From positions 4,813,501 through 4,877,500 of the forward strand of contig NZ_CP028897.1 in assembly GCF_003072645.1 (NCBI RefSeq): 64,000 nucleotides of DNA. Direction: 5' to 3'. Both the position numbers and the translations under genes were made by a program. This DNA is from Dongshaea marina. GTDB lineage: Bacteria; Pseudomonadota; Gammaproteobacteria; Enterobacterales; Aeromonadaceae. Positions within the stretch are counted from its first letter, which is position 1. The number at the start of each line of letters is the position of its first letter. This document shows, piece by piece, positions 8,889 through 18,707 of this stretch. The notes beneath the pieces were generated by a model, which did no database searches, had not been told where the DNA came from, and was given only the letters and a program-made list of their open reading frames with translations.

Positions 8889-10453
8889 CGGCTCAACTCA
8901 AGCATTCAGCAACTCCCCAACTGACCAGTGCCGACTACCTGAGGGAGATCCTGATATCTCCCGTCTATGAGGCGGCCCAGGTTACGCCATTGCAGCCACT
9001 GGCAAAGCTTTCACAGCGCCTGGGTAATCAGGTGCTACTCAAGCGTGAAGATCATCAGCCGGTCAATTCTTTTAAGCTACGCGGCGCCTATAACATGATG
9101 GCTAAATTGCCCCAGGCCGAGCGAGAGCAGGGAGTGATCACCGCCTCGGCGGGGAACCATGCCCAGGGGGTGGCGTTATCTGCCACCAAACTGAAGATGC
9201 GGGCGGTGATTGTGATGCCCGCAATCACCCCGGATATCAAGGTCGAGGCGGTTCGCCACCTGGGAGGGGAGGTGATCCTGCATGGTAACAACTTTGACGA
9301 GGCAAAGTCCCACGCTGAACAGCTGGCCTCGGAGCAGCAGCTGACCTTTGTTCCCCCTTTTGATCACCCCCAGGTGATCACCGGACAAGGCACCATAGGC
9401 ATGGAGCTGCTGCAGCAAAACAGCCAGCTTGATTATATCTTTGTCCCGGTCGGCGGCGGTGGAATGGCTGCCGGAGTCTCGGTGCTGGTAAAACAGCTGA
9501 TGCCACACATCAGGGTCATAGGAGTTGAGGCCGAAGACTCGGCCAGCATGAAGGCCGCCCTGAAAGCTGGCGCTCCGACCCCTCTGTCCCATGTGGGAGT
9601 CTTTGCCGACGGGGTCGCGGTGCGCCTGGTAGGCACTGAAACCTTCCGCCTGTGTCAGCAGCATCTGGATCAGGTGATCACCGTGAGTAACGATGAGATC
9701 TGTGCGGCGGTCAAAGATATTTTTGATGATTGCCGGGCGGTATCTGAGCCCTCTGGTGCCATCGCCCTGGCCGGGCTCAAGCAGTATGCCTCAAAGCAGC
9801 AGCTGAAAAATCAAAAGATGGCAGCCGTTCTCTCGGGAGCAAATGTGAATTTTCACAGTCTGCGCTTTGTCTCCGAGCGCTGTGAGCTTGGAGAGAAGAA
9901 GGAGGCGGTACTCGCTGTCACCATCCCAGAGCGTAAGGGAGCCTTTCTGGAGTTCTGCCAGCGCATCGGAGAGCGGGTGGTGACCGAGTTTAACTACCGC
10001 TATAGTGATGCCGAGCGAGCCAATATCTTTGTGGGGATCCGCCTGCAACAGGGGGCCAGTGAGCTTCAAGCCCTGATGCAGGATCTGCGCGATGCCGGCT
10101 ATCCGGTGGCCGATCTCTCCGATGATGAGGTTGCTAAGCTACATGTTCGCTATATGGTCGGTGGTAAGCCATCGCGAGCGATCCGCGAGCAGCTCTATAG
10201 TTTTGAGTTTCCGGAGTGCCCCGGTGCCCTGCAGCGCTTTTTGCAAACTCTGGGTACCCATTGGAACATCACCATGTTCCACTATCGTAATCATGGTGCG
10301 GACTATGGGCGGGTTCTGTGTGGATTTGAGCTGAACCCCGAGGATATTCTGCCTTTTTGTAGCCATCTTCGCCAACTTGGTTATAACTGGCGCGATGAAA
10401 CCGGCAACCAGGCCTGTCAGTTCTTTCTCAGCCCTGGCGCTTCTGATGCCTGA
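8885..10453 (+). CDS. ilvA: Threonine ammonia-lyase, biosynthetic
   Basis: A PLP fold-type II enzyme of 522 residues that deaminates threonine to 2-oxobutyrate, the entry to isoleucine. The PLP lysine lies in the [13 protein letters not shown] motif; the glycine-rich phosphate loop is [10 protein letters not shown]. Two C-terminal ACT-like regulatory domains (from about residue 330; blocks [10 protein letters not shown] and [14 protein letters not shown]) identify the isoleucine-inhibited biosynthetic form rather than the short catabolic TdcB. It is the last gene of the operon, followed by a terminator 20 bases on. Confidence 0.97.
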   Translation: MTAQLKHSATPQLTSADYLREILISPVYEAAQVTPLQPLAKLSQRLGNQVLLKREDHQPVNSFKLRGAYNMMAKLPQAEREQGVITASAGNHAQGVALSATKLKMRAVIVMPAITPDIKVEAVRHLGGEVILHGNNFDEAKSHAEQLASEQQLTFVPPFDHPQVITGQGTIGMELLQQNSQLDYIFVPVGGGGMAAGVSVLVKQLMPHIRVIGVEAEDSASMKAALKAGAPTPLSHVGVFADGVAVRLVGTETFRLCQQHLDQVITVSNDEICAAVKDIFDDCRAVSEPSGAIALAGLKQYASKQQLKNQKMAAVLSGANVNFHSLRFVSERCELGEKKEAVLAVTIPERKGAFLEFCQRIGERVVTEFNYRYSDAERANIFVGIRLQQGASELQALMQDLRDAGYPVADLSDDEVAKLHVRYMVGGKPSRAIREQLYSFEFPECPGALQRFLQTLGTHWNITMFHYRNHGADYGRVLCGFELNPEDILPFCSHLRQLGYNWRDETGNQACQFFLSPGASDA

Positions 10454-10473
10454 TAAGCGTTTAAACTTCCAAC

Positions 10474-10506
10474 AAAAAGCCCCACTCAGCAGGTGGGGCT
10501 TTTTTA
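10474..10506. terminator. Bidirectional terminator between ilvA and the permease gene
   Basis: AAAAAGCCCCAC-CTCAGCAG-GTGGGGCTTTTTT, a strong GC stem with A-tract on one side and T-tract on the other. It serves convergent ilvA and the aromatic permease gene. Confidence 0.93.
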
Positions 10507-10520
10507 TTGGGGAGATGGAG

Positions 10521-11759
10521 TTACTTCAACACCGGCAGCATATTCAGGCTTGCCATAAATCCAAGCACCACCAACATGGCACCAAAGCAGGCCAGTGAGG
10601 CTAGCAAACCTCGTCCCCCGGGGATCCGGAATAGCACCTCTGTCCCTTCCCTGTCCTGGCGACGACGCACCGACCACACCATGGCGACCGGGATAATCAG
10701 CAATAGCAGTGCCTGTAGTCCGGCGGCATACTCAAGGGCACTCTGAAATAGCGAAGGCAGAAACAAAGAAACCAGCAAAGGAGGCAGGTAGGTGATCAGG
10801 ATACTCAGATTGCGACCCTTGCGGCCCTTAGAGAGCTTACACAGGTCCCGCATATAGTCGTGTAACGCCAGGGTCAGTGAGAGGAAGGTGGTCATCACCG
10901 CAACATTGGTGAAAAGTCCCATCATGGTGCTACTCAGATGCTGAGTGGACCTGTGGCCAAGCATCACAAACAGATCGCCAATATCATTTGGGGTATGGTT
11001 TGCCAGAAAGCTGGAGAAGCTGGAGGAGCCGAACCGCGGCAGGATCCCCAGCATCACCACCAGCCACAGCAGGTAGATTACCAGGGGAACCAGGCTCCCG
11101 ATGACGATCGCTTTGCGGATCTCCCTGGTATCCCGGTCCAGATAACTAAACATGCTGGGGACCATGATCTGCAACCCGAAGGAGAAAAACAGGATCGGAA
11201 TTGCAAACCACAGGTAGGGCATGCTGTGACTGATATCAAACAGGTTCGAGGCCCTGACATCCGGCATCAGCAAAGCCGCCAGGATGATGAAGCTAACTCC
11301 CTTGGTCGAGAGCAGGAGACGGTTGCTGATATCCACGGCTCTATGCCCACGGTACACAATCCCTCCGAGCACCAGGGTAAAAAGCACTGCAGCAATCCAG
11401 CTTGGTAGCTTGATGCCTCCCTGGGAGAGCAGGGCGGTCAGAATCGAAGCACCTCCACTCATGTATGCCGCAGCAACCGAATAGAGCAGGATCACATAGG
11501 CCAGCATGCCGATGATCTGCCCTCCCCGCCCCAGGGTCAGCAGATACATGGAGTCAAAATTAAGCTCTTTCTTTGGGTAAGCCGCCAATACCTCAACAAT
11601 CAGCAGTGAAGCCAGCATGGAAACAAGCCAGCACAGGGTGATAATAATACTGGTGGCGACAAAGCCAAGGCCCGCGGTAGAAAGTGGAAGTGCCAGGATA
11701 CCGGCTCCGACACAATTGCCGGTAAAAATAAGACTTGCTCCGAGTGTTTTGGATTTCAT
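10521..11759 (-). CDS. Aromatic amino acid permease (TyrP/Mtr, HAAAP family)
   Basis: A polytopic inner-membrane symporter of about 412 residues. The N-terminus KTLGASLIFTGNCVGAGILA and the following ALPLSTAGLGF are the family substrate-binding signature (TyrP: GAGMLAMPLAAAGVGF). Later matches include AAYMSGGASIL, FSFGLQIMVPSMFSYLDRD and LALHDYMRDL. It probably imports tyrosine, tryptophan or phenylalanine with protons; specificity is not readable. I start at ATG 11759, which matches TyrP; an upstream ATG at 11783 adds eight residues. It is monocistronic, convergent with ilvA. Confidence 0.88.
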   Translation of the reverse strand: MKSKTLGASLIFTGNCVGAGILALPLSTAGLGFVATSIIITLCWLVSMLASLLIVEVLAAYPKKELNFDSMYLLTLGRGGQIIGMLAYVILLYSVAAAYMSGGASILTALLSQGGIKLPSWIAAVLFTLVLGGIVYRGHRAVDISNRLLLSTKGVSFIILAALLMPDVRASNLFDISHSMPYLWFAIPILFFSFGLQIMVPSMFSYLDRDTREIRKAIVIGSLVPLVIYLLWLVVMLGILPRFGSSSFSSFLANHTPNDIGDLFVMLGHRSTQHLSSTMMGLFTNVAVMTTFLSLTLALHDYMRDLCKLSKGRKGRNLSILITYLPPLLVSLFLPSLFQSALEYAAGLQALLLLIIPVAMVWSVRRRQDREGTEVLFRIPGGRGLLASLACFGAMLVVLGFMASLNMLPVLK

Positions 11760-12138
11760 GGTGATACAGCTCTGGATAGGCAAAAAGAATCATTAGAGTC
11801 TAATGACGTGAAGGCATAAATTAGCAAAAAGCTTATCTATTCCGCTATTTTCGACGAAATTCGATACATACTAACCGATGACGCAGTGGATGGTAAGGAA
11901 TATATTTTTGAGTCGATCTCATGGCCGGAAGGTGCCATAACAGCCCACCTTCGAGGCTTGCCAGTAAGCATGGGTAAAGTTGACCTGCGGTCAGCGGTAA
12001 CAGGAAAAGGTCGCTCCCAGGCATCCAGCCTTTCTCGACATTAATACATCCCTGTATGGCAGGATATGCTTGTCCAATACCCTCTTCACTCCCAAGGACA
12101 CCCCGGTATTTGAATTGATGACCTGCTGTCAGCTTTTT

Positions 12139-12202
12139 GTGCCTACGGCACATGTGTCGGGGGCGCCCGACAGCGCCCTACTTTTGTATCGTCAAAAGTA
12201 GG
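12139..12202. repeat. Cluster of three perfect inverted repeats, probable dispersed intergenic repeat
   Basis: Three hairpins are stacked: GTGCCTACGGCAC, then TGTCGGGGGCGCCCGACA, then CCTACTTTTG-TATCGT-CAAAAGTAGG (10-bp perfect stem, 12177-12202). No T-tract follows. The last motif (CTACTTTTG...CAAAAGTAG followed by GCAAAACC) resembles dispersed gammaproteobacterial intergenic repeats I have seen, but it occurs only once in this window. The surrounding 11760-12626 interval (about 870 bp) holds no convincing gene and looks like repeat and decayed sequence. Confidence 0.45.
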
Positions 12203-12413
12203 CAAAACCTCGCTGCGCGCTGCGTATTTATCATCCCTGATAAATCTCCCCAGCTCGATATCCTATCTCGCGTTACGTTACTCAGGGAGCAACTTCACCC
12301 CTCCGCAGAGCTTCGCGGTTCGGCGTCCTGCCTCTAAAACATAAAAGATGAAGATGAACTCAAAGCACCTTCATTTCGAAATCAGAGAAAGGAAGTTCAA
12401 TCTCACCATGAGC

Positions 12414-12526
12414 GAGATCTGAGGCGAATCGCAGAGGATGAAGGTTGAGCGGCAGGAATGCCGCAAGAGGGTGCAGACGAGCGCACCTTCTTACCTGGCA
12501 CCGGTCGGCACTTGCAACGCATCTGC
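12414..12526 (+). repeat. Partial copy of a repeat shared with about 40.3 kb
   Basis: Two blocks recur in the same order near 40.31-40.39 kb: GAGATCTG(a/g)GGCG (12414-12426; 40312-40324) and CCGG(t/c)CGGCACTTGCA(a/g)CG (12501-12519; 40370-40388). The spacing differs (about 92 versus 62 bases) and the sequence between is divergent, so these would be related but diverged copies of an intergenic repeat. Function unknown. Confidence 0.4.
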
Positions 12527-12626
12527 AAATACTATCCGGAGGATCAACAATATACAGCCTCTGGTTGCTGCTCGCAGGCGGTGTTTTTGGTATCCTTGCT
12601 CGCCCATCGACAACCGGAGAAAATCT

Positions 12627-12872
12627 GTGCAATCGGATCGTTTTTCGATCGCCCGCCGTGAGGCCATTTGGAGCCTAGTGCTGGCACTCCTCTATTTTAT
12701 CTGCTGGACCCTCAGTGCCTACCTGATTCCGGCCAGTTACTCCCTGTGGGGGCTTCCCCTCTGGTTTGTCACAAGCTGTATGCTGTTTCCTTTGGGATTC
12801 ATGGTGCTGGTCACCCTGATGGCCCGCCTGCTATTTACCGAGCTTGAGCTGGGAGACCGCGATGAAAATTGA
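12627..12872 (+). CDS. yhdT: YhdT family small membrane protein
   Basis: An 81-residue protein with two membrane helices. I start it at GTG 12627, preceded by GGAGA at the proper distance; the long frame upstream of it is repeat sequence. The segment IARREAIWSLVLALLYFICW followed by LPLWFVTSCMLFPLGFM matches E. coli YhdT (HKEARWALGLTLLYLAVW...). In enterobacteria yhdT lies directly before panF, as here; it overlaps panF by 11 bases. Its role is not established. Confidence 0.85.
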   Translation: MQSDRFSIARREAIWSLVLALLYFICWTLSAYLIPASYSLWGLPLWFVTSCMLFPLGFMVLVTLMARLLFTELELGDRDEN

Positions 12873-14326
12873 ACTCCTGTTGCCCCTGCTGGGTTACCTG
12901 ATCGCAGTTCTTGGCATCGGTGTCTGGGCCAACCGTCAGCGCAGTGCTGGCAGTTTCATGAATGACTACTTTATCGGCAACCGCAGCATGGGTGGTTTTG
13001 TGCTAGCGATGACCCTGGTCGCCACCTATACCTCGGCCTCTTCGTTTATCGGCGGGCCGGGGGCTGCCTATAAAATCGGCCTGGGCTGGGTGCTGCTGGC
13101 AATGATCCAGATCCCAACCATCTGGCTCACATTAGGCATACTGGGTAAGAAGTTCGCGATCATTGCCCGCAAGATCAATGCCGTAACTATCAATGATATC
13201 CTGTGGGCCCGCTATCGAAGCAAAGCAGTGGTGATTATCGGCTCCATCACCATCATCTGTGCCTTTATTGCCACCATGGTGGTGCAGTTTATCGGTGGGG
13301 CCAGGCTGCTACAGACGGCAGCGGGCCTGAGCTATCAACAGGGGCTGCTGCTGTTTGCCCTGTGCGTCCTTTGCTACACGGTGATAGGTGGTTTTCGCGC
13401 CGTGGTGGTGACAGATACGGTACAGGGGCTAATGATGATGATCGGCACCCTGGTACTGCTGGTTGGAGTGATACATTTTGGGGGCGGCATGGAGCAGCTG
13501 GTTGGCAAGCTGCAAAAAATAGACCCTGAGCTGGTCACCCCTATGGGGCGGGACACTTTCTGCATCTTCCCTTCATGATGAGCTTCTGGATCCTGGTTTG
13601 CTTTGGGGTGATCGGACTTCCCCACTCTGCGGTGCGCTGCTTTGCCTATAAAGACAGCAAGGCCCTCCATAAAGCGATGATTGTCGGCACCATCATGACC
13701 GCCCTGCTGATGTTCGGCATGACTTTTGCCGGCTCTTTGGGACGCGCGATCATCCCGCAGATCGACTCACCGGATAACCTGATGCCCACCCTGATGATGA
13801 AGGTGCTGCCCCCTGGCTGGCTGGAATATTTCTGGCCGCCCCGATGGCAGCAATCATGTCCACCATCGACTCGCAGCTGATCCAGGCTTCCGCCACCCTA
13901 ATCAAAGATCTCTATCTGAACTATCTGCGCAACCCTGACCATGAGCCCAAGAAGCTGGAAAAACAGATCCCAAGGCTATCGACCCTGGCTACCCTGATCA
14001 TCGGGTTATTGGTGGTGGTTGCTGCGCTGAATCCACCCCAAATGATCATCTGGCTTAACCTGATGGCCTTTGGCGGCCTGGAGGCAGTCTTCCTCTGGCC
14101 GCTGGTGATGGGCCTTTACTGGAAGCGCGCCAATGGCCCCGGTGCCCTGGCTTCAATGCTCGCCGGCGCCATCAGCTATATCTGGATGATTCAGGGCAAA
14201 ATCTCACTGTGGGGGATGCATGCCATAGTCCCGGCAATCACCCTGTCTCTAGTCGCCTTTGTGGGTGTCACCCTGCTGACCCCGCCTCCCGCTCCACAGG
14301 TTCGAAAGCTATTTGAGAAAGATTAA
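12862..14326 (+). pseudogene. panF: Sodium/pantothenate symporter, interrupted by two apparent frameshifts
   Basis: A sodium:solute symporter that imports pantothenate, the coenzyme A precursor. Three frames together give one protein matching E. coli PanF (483 residues) end to end: MKIELLLPLLGYLIAVLGIG, then SSFIGGPGAAYKIGLGWVLL, FMMSFWILVCFGVIGLP, KDSKALHKAM, FLAAPMAAIMSTID and NPPQMIIWLNLMAFGGLEAV. Frame is lost first at the G4 run 13545-13548 and again at the C5 run 13809-13813; adding one base to each restores a continuous frame (giving LVTPMGAGHF... and KVLPPWLAGIF). I infer sequencing indels rather than a dead gene, but the written sequence cannot encode the full protein. The start ATG 12862 has GGAG upstream. 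Confidence 0.9.
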
Positions 14327-14539
14327 TCTCCCCTTAGCGAGGCTTTAGCCTCGCTAAAACACACCAGAACCTAAAAGATTGATCTTTTTCAACAGTTAGC
14401 GCACACTAACGCCCCTACTTCTATCCCTTTGAGCAGTCATTTCACTGGATCTGTTCAAACTCTTTTGGAAGTTGTTTTAGGCGCTTTATGGCTCCTTTTT
14501 CTGAATTTTGCTGCTAATCCAAAATAAGGTTGTACATTC

Positions 14540-16009
14540 ATGGCTAAACTCACCAAGAGCTTGCTAGTTGCGAGCCTGTTCTCTTGTGCTTTACTTCTCA
14601 ACGCCTGCGGTGGTGGAGGTGGGGGTGATTCTTCTGGGTACTCTAAGGACTCAAGTTCTGGCTCCTCCACAACTACGCCAGGTTTTACAAATAAATACCT
14701 TGCGGTACCTAAGGATTATCAAAACCCCAATGGTGAAGCTGTCCAACTTTATTACACCATCCATAAAGCAACCTCCCCTAGTAACTACAAAGGGGTGTTG
14801 GTGTTTAACTTTGGCGGCCCAGGTGGAGAAGGTGTCTCCACACTGCAGGATAAAAACTACTACAACAGCTTGCCATCAGAAATAAAAGCCAACTTTGACC
14901 TGGTTAGTTTCGATCCTCGCGGAACAGGTAAAAGTGCATTTTCAAGCTGCAGCACAATTGATGGTTGTGAAGATACAGCGCCATTTATGGGGAGTAATAC
15001 TGTGATCCAGGATATGGATCGACTCCGCCAGGCTCTTGGTCAAGAGCAGATCAGCTTTTTAGGATATTCATACGGTACTCGCCTTGGCTCGCTTTATGCC
15101 GCAAAGTATCCGGAACACTTAAGAGCCTTAGTGTTAGACTCTCCCATGGATCCTCGTGAACGAGAAGTTATTAATATTTTTAAGGATGAAATCGCCGGGG
15201 ACGAAACTGTCGCAAAATTCCGCCTAAACTCTAGCGAATACCATGCTTTGAAACAATTGATGAGCAACCTTAACTCCGATGGCAGTTATACGCTGAACTC
15301 AGTTGATTCCCTGTCATCTGGAGATATCCAAGCATTGCTACAGGTGATAACCACTCAAAACATTGAGCAGTGGGATTATAATAAAAACGATGTGGCAAAT
15401 TTGCTTGGTTATATCAATAATGGATTCTCCGCGTTCTCATCAACCAGCAAGTTAAAAGATACACTATCTAATATTAAAACTATGGCCTCTACTGGAGCAG
15501 AAGAGCGAACTTTTCGTAATGTCGTTTGTACGGATCAGCTGATAGGTTATACACAACCTGATGCTGATAATGCTGCGAGTACCTTTGCTAGCGAGTCAGT
15601 CATCTTTGGTGATTATGTTGCGCAGCAACTAGGAACCTGCGCTGACTGGACAGAAAGAAAAGATCCAATTGCCATATCTCCAGAGATAGATGGCAGTCTA
15701 CAAGCAGGTCCTAACGCACTCATCATCGGAGTAGAGAAAGATACCAATACCCCGTTTAAATGGGCAAAAAGCATGCAACAAGCCTTTGGTACAAAAGCAA
15801 GCTTCGTGACAGTTGAGAACCTAGCGACACACGCCATTAGCTACATAGATAACTTTAGCTGTGTCGATAACATGACCACCCAATACTTGCTTAATCCAGA
15901 ACAACCGACTCAAAACATGACTTGTGATTATCTGAATCATTCTGGACTCAGCCTCCACGCAAGATCGATTGAGCATAAGCAGAATATTATTCTTCCTGGC
16001 CGCTGGTAA
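14540..16009 (+). CDS. Secreted TAP-like alpha/beta hydrolase lipoprotein
   Basis: The N-terminus is a lipoprotein signal with lipobox LLNAC (Cys23) followed by a glycine/serine-rich linker, so the mature protein should be membrane-anchored outside the cytoplasm. The body is an alpha/beta hydrolase of the tripeptidyl aminopeptidase type: oxyanion stretch NFGGPGGEG, SFDPRGTGKS, nucleophile elbow GYSYGTRLG (Ser177), and near the C-terminus ATHAISYIDNFSC, which holds the likely catalytic His. Paired cysteines suggest disulfides. A likely exopeptidase on N-terminally unblocked peptides; substrate unknown. It is monocistronic with its own terminator. Confidence 0.85.
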   Translation: MAKLTKSLLVASLFSCALLLNACGGGGGGDSSGYSKDSSSGSSTTTPGFTNKYLAVPKDYQNPNGEAVQLYYTIHKATSPSNYKGVLVFNFGGPGGEGVSTLQDKNYYNSLPSEIKANFDLVSFDPRGTGKSAFSSCSTIDGCEDTAPFMGSNTVIQDMDRLRQALGQEQISFLGYSYGTRLGSLYAAKYPEHLRALVLDSPMDPREREVINIFKDEIAGDETVAKFRLNSSEYHALKQLMSNLNSDGSYTLNSVDSLSSGDIQALLQVITTQNIEQWDYNKNDVANLLGYINNGFSAFSSTSKLKDTLSNIKTMASTGAEERTFRNVVCTDQLIGYTQPDADNAASTFASESVIFGDYVAQQLGTCADWTERKDPIAISPEIDGSLQAGPNALIIGVEKDTNTPFKWAKSMQQAFGTKASFVTVENLATHAISYIDNFSCVDNMTTQYLLNPEQPTQNMTCDYLNHSGLSLHARSIEHKQNIILPGRW

Positions 16010-16038
16010 GTTTAGCTAACCGAAACTCTCGTGACACC

Positions 16039-16065
16039 AAGCCCGGCAAATGCCGGGCTTTTTTA
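16039..16065 (+). terminator. Rho-independent terminator after the TAP-like hydrolase
   Basis: AAGCCCGGCA-AA-TGCCGGGCTTTTTT, a 10-bp GC-rich stem with T-tract, about 30 bases after the stop codon. Confidence 0.93.
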
Positions 16066-16188
16066 TGTGAACTCCATCACTTTTATACCGGTTGGTTTTT
16101 AACCATAGGCAGAGGGGTAGACAGATGATATTCTCGGGGCTGATGACAGATTGATTGCTTCAGGTTCCAAGCCTCTAAGGAGAGAGAT

Positions 16189-16731
16189 ATGTCGCAGCCC
16201 GCCATTGCACAACTTGGTGCTACCGTACTCAGTCAGCCCGCAGAGCCAGTCACAGACATCTACCATGGAGATACCCGAAAACTTATCCAGGAGATGCTCG
16301 ACACTGTGAAACAGGCCAATGGGGTTGGCATCGCGGCCCCACAACTATTTGCACCGTGGCGCATCATAGTGATCGCCTCGTCACCGAATCCCCGCTATCC
16401 GGATGCCCCGCAGATGGAGCCTATGGTGATGATTAACCCTAAGATCCTCTGGCGATCTGACTCAATCGAAAAAGGCTGGGAAGGCTGCCTGAGTGTCGCC
16501 AAAAAACGTGGGCTGGTGCCTCGCCATACCAGTATCGAGGTGAGCTGGCTGACCGAAGATGGCCATTCCCGTCACCAGAAGTTTTCGGGATTTGTGGCAA
16601 GAGTCATTCAGCATGAGTGTGATCATCTGGATGGTAAGACCTTTATCGACCGGATCGAAAGCCCTGATGAGTTGATCGATGAAAGTGAATATATGGCGAG
16701 GCAGGCAACAGAAACCAACCCTCTCACTTAA
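16189..16731 (+). CDS. Peptide deformylase (stand-alone paralogue type)
   Basis: All three deformylase motifs are present: GVGIAAPQL (motif 1), GWEGCLSV (motif 2, metal Cys) and QHECDHLDG (motif 3, metal His pair and catalytic Glu). The enzyme removes formyl from N-terminal methionine of new proteins. At 180 residues it is slightly longer than the usual def product and it is not next to fmt, as the housekeeping copy normally is, so it is probably an accessory paralogue. Shine-Dalgarno AAGGAGAG precedes ATG 16189. A GNAT gene follows 56 bases later on the same strand. Confidence 0.9.
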   Translation: MSQPAIAQLGATVLSQPAEPVTDIYHGDTRKLIQEMLDTVKQANGVGIAAPQLFAPWRIIVIASSPNPRYPDAPQMEPMVMINPKILWRSDSIEKGWEGCLSVAKKRGLVPRHTSIEVSWLTEDGHSRHQKFSGFVARVIQHECDHLDGKTFIDRIESPDELIDESEYMARQATETNPLT

Positions 16732-16787
16732 CCCGATGAGAGTGGCGACAGGAAGTATCCACTCAACCAGTGACACAAGGAGAGATG

Positions 16788-17249
16788 ATGAAAATTAAAT
16801 TACGTCCACTCAGAGAAGATGAGCTGGAGCAGGCCTTTGCCCATTACAAGGCGTCCCTGTATCCCTTTGTCGAGGAACACTTCGGCTGGGATGAAGAGCA
16901 GCAGCGGGAGCATTTTTTTGGGGAGTTTCAGCCGCAGTGGTTTCACTGGCTGGAGAGTGACGACAGGGATAAGGGGCTGGTGTGCATGGCACACAATCCC
17001 TCAGGGATCACGCTACATCTGCTGGTCATCTTTGAGGATTACAGGGAGCAGGGTGTTGCAGCAGAGGCCTTAAATTGGATTCATAGGAATCTATTAACGG
17101 CACAGCAAAGCTGCACCTTGAGTGCCTTTCGGGACAACAAATCAGCGGTATCTCTCTATCTGAGGTTGGGCTACCTGCCTATCGGACAAGATGGCCCCTT
17201 TATCAATCTGCGCTGGTTTAAGCGCGAGAACAGCTGTCAGAACGCCTGA
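16788..17249 (+). CDS. GNAT family N-acetyltransferase
   Basis: A 153-residue acetyltransferase: beta1-alpha1 (KIKLRPLREDELEQAF), a central beta strand LHLLVIFEDYREQGVAAEAL that carries the acetyl-CoA pyrophosphate loop in the degenerate form REQGVA, and C-terminal FRDNKSAVSLYLRLGYLPIG, the typical motif B. The acceptor substrate is unknown. Start chosen at ATG 16788 with AAGGAG upstream; an adjacent ATG at 16785 and a GTG at 16770 are alternatives. It follows the deformylase gene closely. Confidence 0.8.
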   Translation: MKIKLRPLREDELEQAFAHYKASLYPFVEEHFGWDEEQQREHFFGEFQPQWFHWLESDDRDKGLVCMAHNPSGITLHLLVIFEDYREQGVAAEALNWIHRNLLTAQQSCTLSAFRDNKSAVSLYLRLGYLPIGQDGPFINLRWFKRENSCQNA

Positions 17250-17275
17250 TGAAGTCAGGAGGCCCGGGGCCCTCT

Positions 17276-17740
17276 TCAGGCGAGCGCGACGTTAGGAGAG
17301 CGAACCCGGCTCTCTTTCTTTAGCTGCATGAGGGCTCGCAGCATGACAAACCACAGGTACCAGTGGCAAGCCAACATCACCCAATCAAAGTTGCTGCGCA
17401 GCAACATCGAGAGGGCATCAACCCCGTATAATACCACTGCGATACCGAGGGCGACTATCACCCGGCCAGCTCGTGAGCTTCCGGCCGCAAGCCATAACGC
17501 ACCAAAGATAACCGCAAATAGCACACTCCCCATCAGATAAACCGTTGAGCTCTTCAGCATGCCGAATAGACCGGAATTGGCTAGCAGATATGGCAAGTTT
17601 GGCCCAACCGCCAGTAACTGGCTTTGGTTGGACATCATCAGGATCGCATTGGCCAGGCTCAATAGCATGATAGCTAAAAACCATTGTCTCGCCGACGCCA
17701 CCCAGTTGTGTTTTGTACCTATTCCTGCAAACAGCTTCAT
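17276..17740 (-). CDS. Uncharacterised four-helix membrane protein
   Basis: A 154-residue protein with about four hydrophobic helices (around residues 20-38, 60-85, 92-112 and 120-138). A conserved-looking acidic residue lies in helix 3 (YGVDALSMLL) and a WYLWFVMLRAL stretch closes the last helix. No family recognised. AGGCAGGG lies upstream of the start; GTG 17743 is an alternative. It is a single-gene unit, convergent with the GNAT gene. Confidence 0.65.
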   Translation of the reverse strand: MKLFAGIGTKHNWVASARQWFLAIMLLSLANAILMMSNQSQLLAVGPNLPYLLANSGLFGMLKSSTVYLMGSVLFAVIFGALWLAAGSSRAGRVIVALGIAVVLYGVDALSMLLRSNFDWVMLACHWYLWFVMLRALMQLKKESRVRSPNVALA

Positions 17741-17882
17741 CACGAAACCCTGCCTGAAATAAAAGAGGGCGGATTATATACAAACAACCGCAACTGTCCA
17801 CAACATTTGAGTCCATTTCTTGATGTACGACAAGTTTTGGGCTGATCAGTCACTTGCCGACAACTACACTAAAGAAAAAATA

Positions 17883-18707
17883 ATGGGGAATTTGATGGCT
17901 CGTACCTGGATTCTGTTGTCATTGCTGCTGCTCTCATTCTGGGCCCATGCCAGGCCCACCGTGATCCTGGCAACAGACTCATTCCCTCCCTACTACGGAC
18001 CGCATCTCAAACAACAGGGTATCCTCAGTGAGATCACCCGCAGTGCCTTTGAACGTGCCGGGTATCAACTGATCATCGCATTTCTTCCATGGAAGCGAGC
18101 CCTGGAGCACGCTCGAAAAGGGCTCTACGACGGTGTGATGGCCGGCTATTTTACCAAAGAGAGAACAGCGGATTTTATATACAGCAGATCGATAGGTGAG
18201 AGTCAGCTGGTCTTTTTCAAACTAAGTGAGCGACAGATCGATTACAAAAACCTGGATGATTTAAAGGGGTATAGAGTCGGGGTGATTAATGGCTACCACT
18301 ATACGACGGACTTTGACCAGGCAAATTATATCCGGAAGGTTAAGGCAAATAACCTGTTTAAAAACATGCAGAGATTAGTTGCCGGACGTCTGGATCTGGT
18401 TGCATCAGATGAGGCAGTTGGCTTTGATCTCATGAAAAATCACTTCAGCAAACAGGAGCAGCGGCAAGTTTCGGTGCTCTCACCTCCTCTTGAGACCAAC
18501 AAAATGTATATTCTTTTCTCCAGAAAGTCGCCCCGCTCTCTGTTATTAGAGCAACGATTTAATAAGGCTCTCGAAGGAATGAGGGAAGATGGCACCTTAA
18601 AGCGAATTATTGCTGAATATAAAATCAAACTCAGCGGGATATTGGAATCTCCCCCGACATTGAGCAGAAGCTTAATCAACAGCAGGCTCTCCCTGCCAGT
18701 CCATTAA
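17883..18707 (+). CDS. Periplasmic solute-binding protein, SBP_bac_3 type, orphan
   Basis: A signal peptide (MARTWILLSLLLLSFWAHA, cleaved before RPTVIL) is followed by a type-II periplasmic binding fold: LATDSFPPYYG (family strand 1), ARKGLYDGVMAGYFTKERT (strand 3), LKGYRVGVINGYHY (hinge), and RLVAGRLDLVASDEAVG. These are the marks of polar amino-acid binding proteins. No permease or ATPase gene is nearby, so it may deliver to a distant transporter, act in sensing, or bind a non-amino-acid ligand. Start could be ATG 17883 or 17895; the frame extends further but the upstream part would spoil the signal peptide. Confidence 0.8.
   Translation: MGNLMARTWILLSLLLLSFWAHARPTVILATDSFPPYYGPHLKQQGILSEITRSAFERAGYQLIIAFLPWKRALEHARKGLYDGVMAGYFTKERTADFIYSRSIGESQLVFFKLSERQIDYKNLDDLKGYRVGVINGYHYTTDFDQANYIRKVKANNLFKNMQRLVAGRLDLVASDEAVGFDLMKNHFSKQEQRQVSVLSPPLETNKMYILFSRKSPRSLLLEQRFNKALEGMREDGTLKRIIAEYKIKLSGILESPPTLSRSLINSRLSLPVH

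Noticed and set aside
11845-12153. Minus-strand frame of about 100 residues before the repeat
   Set aside because: It crosses hairpin-rich repeat sequence, has no recognised family and no ribosome-binding site.
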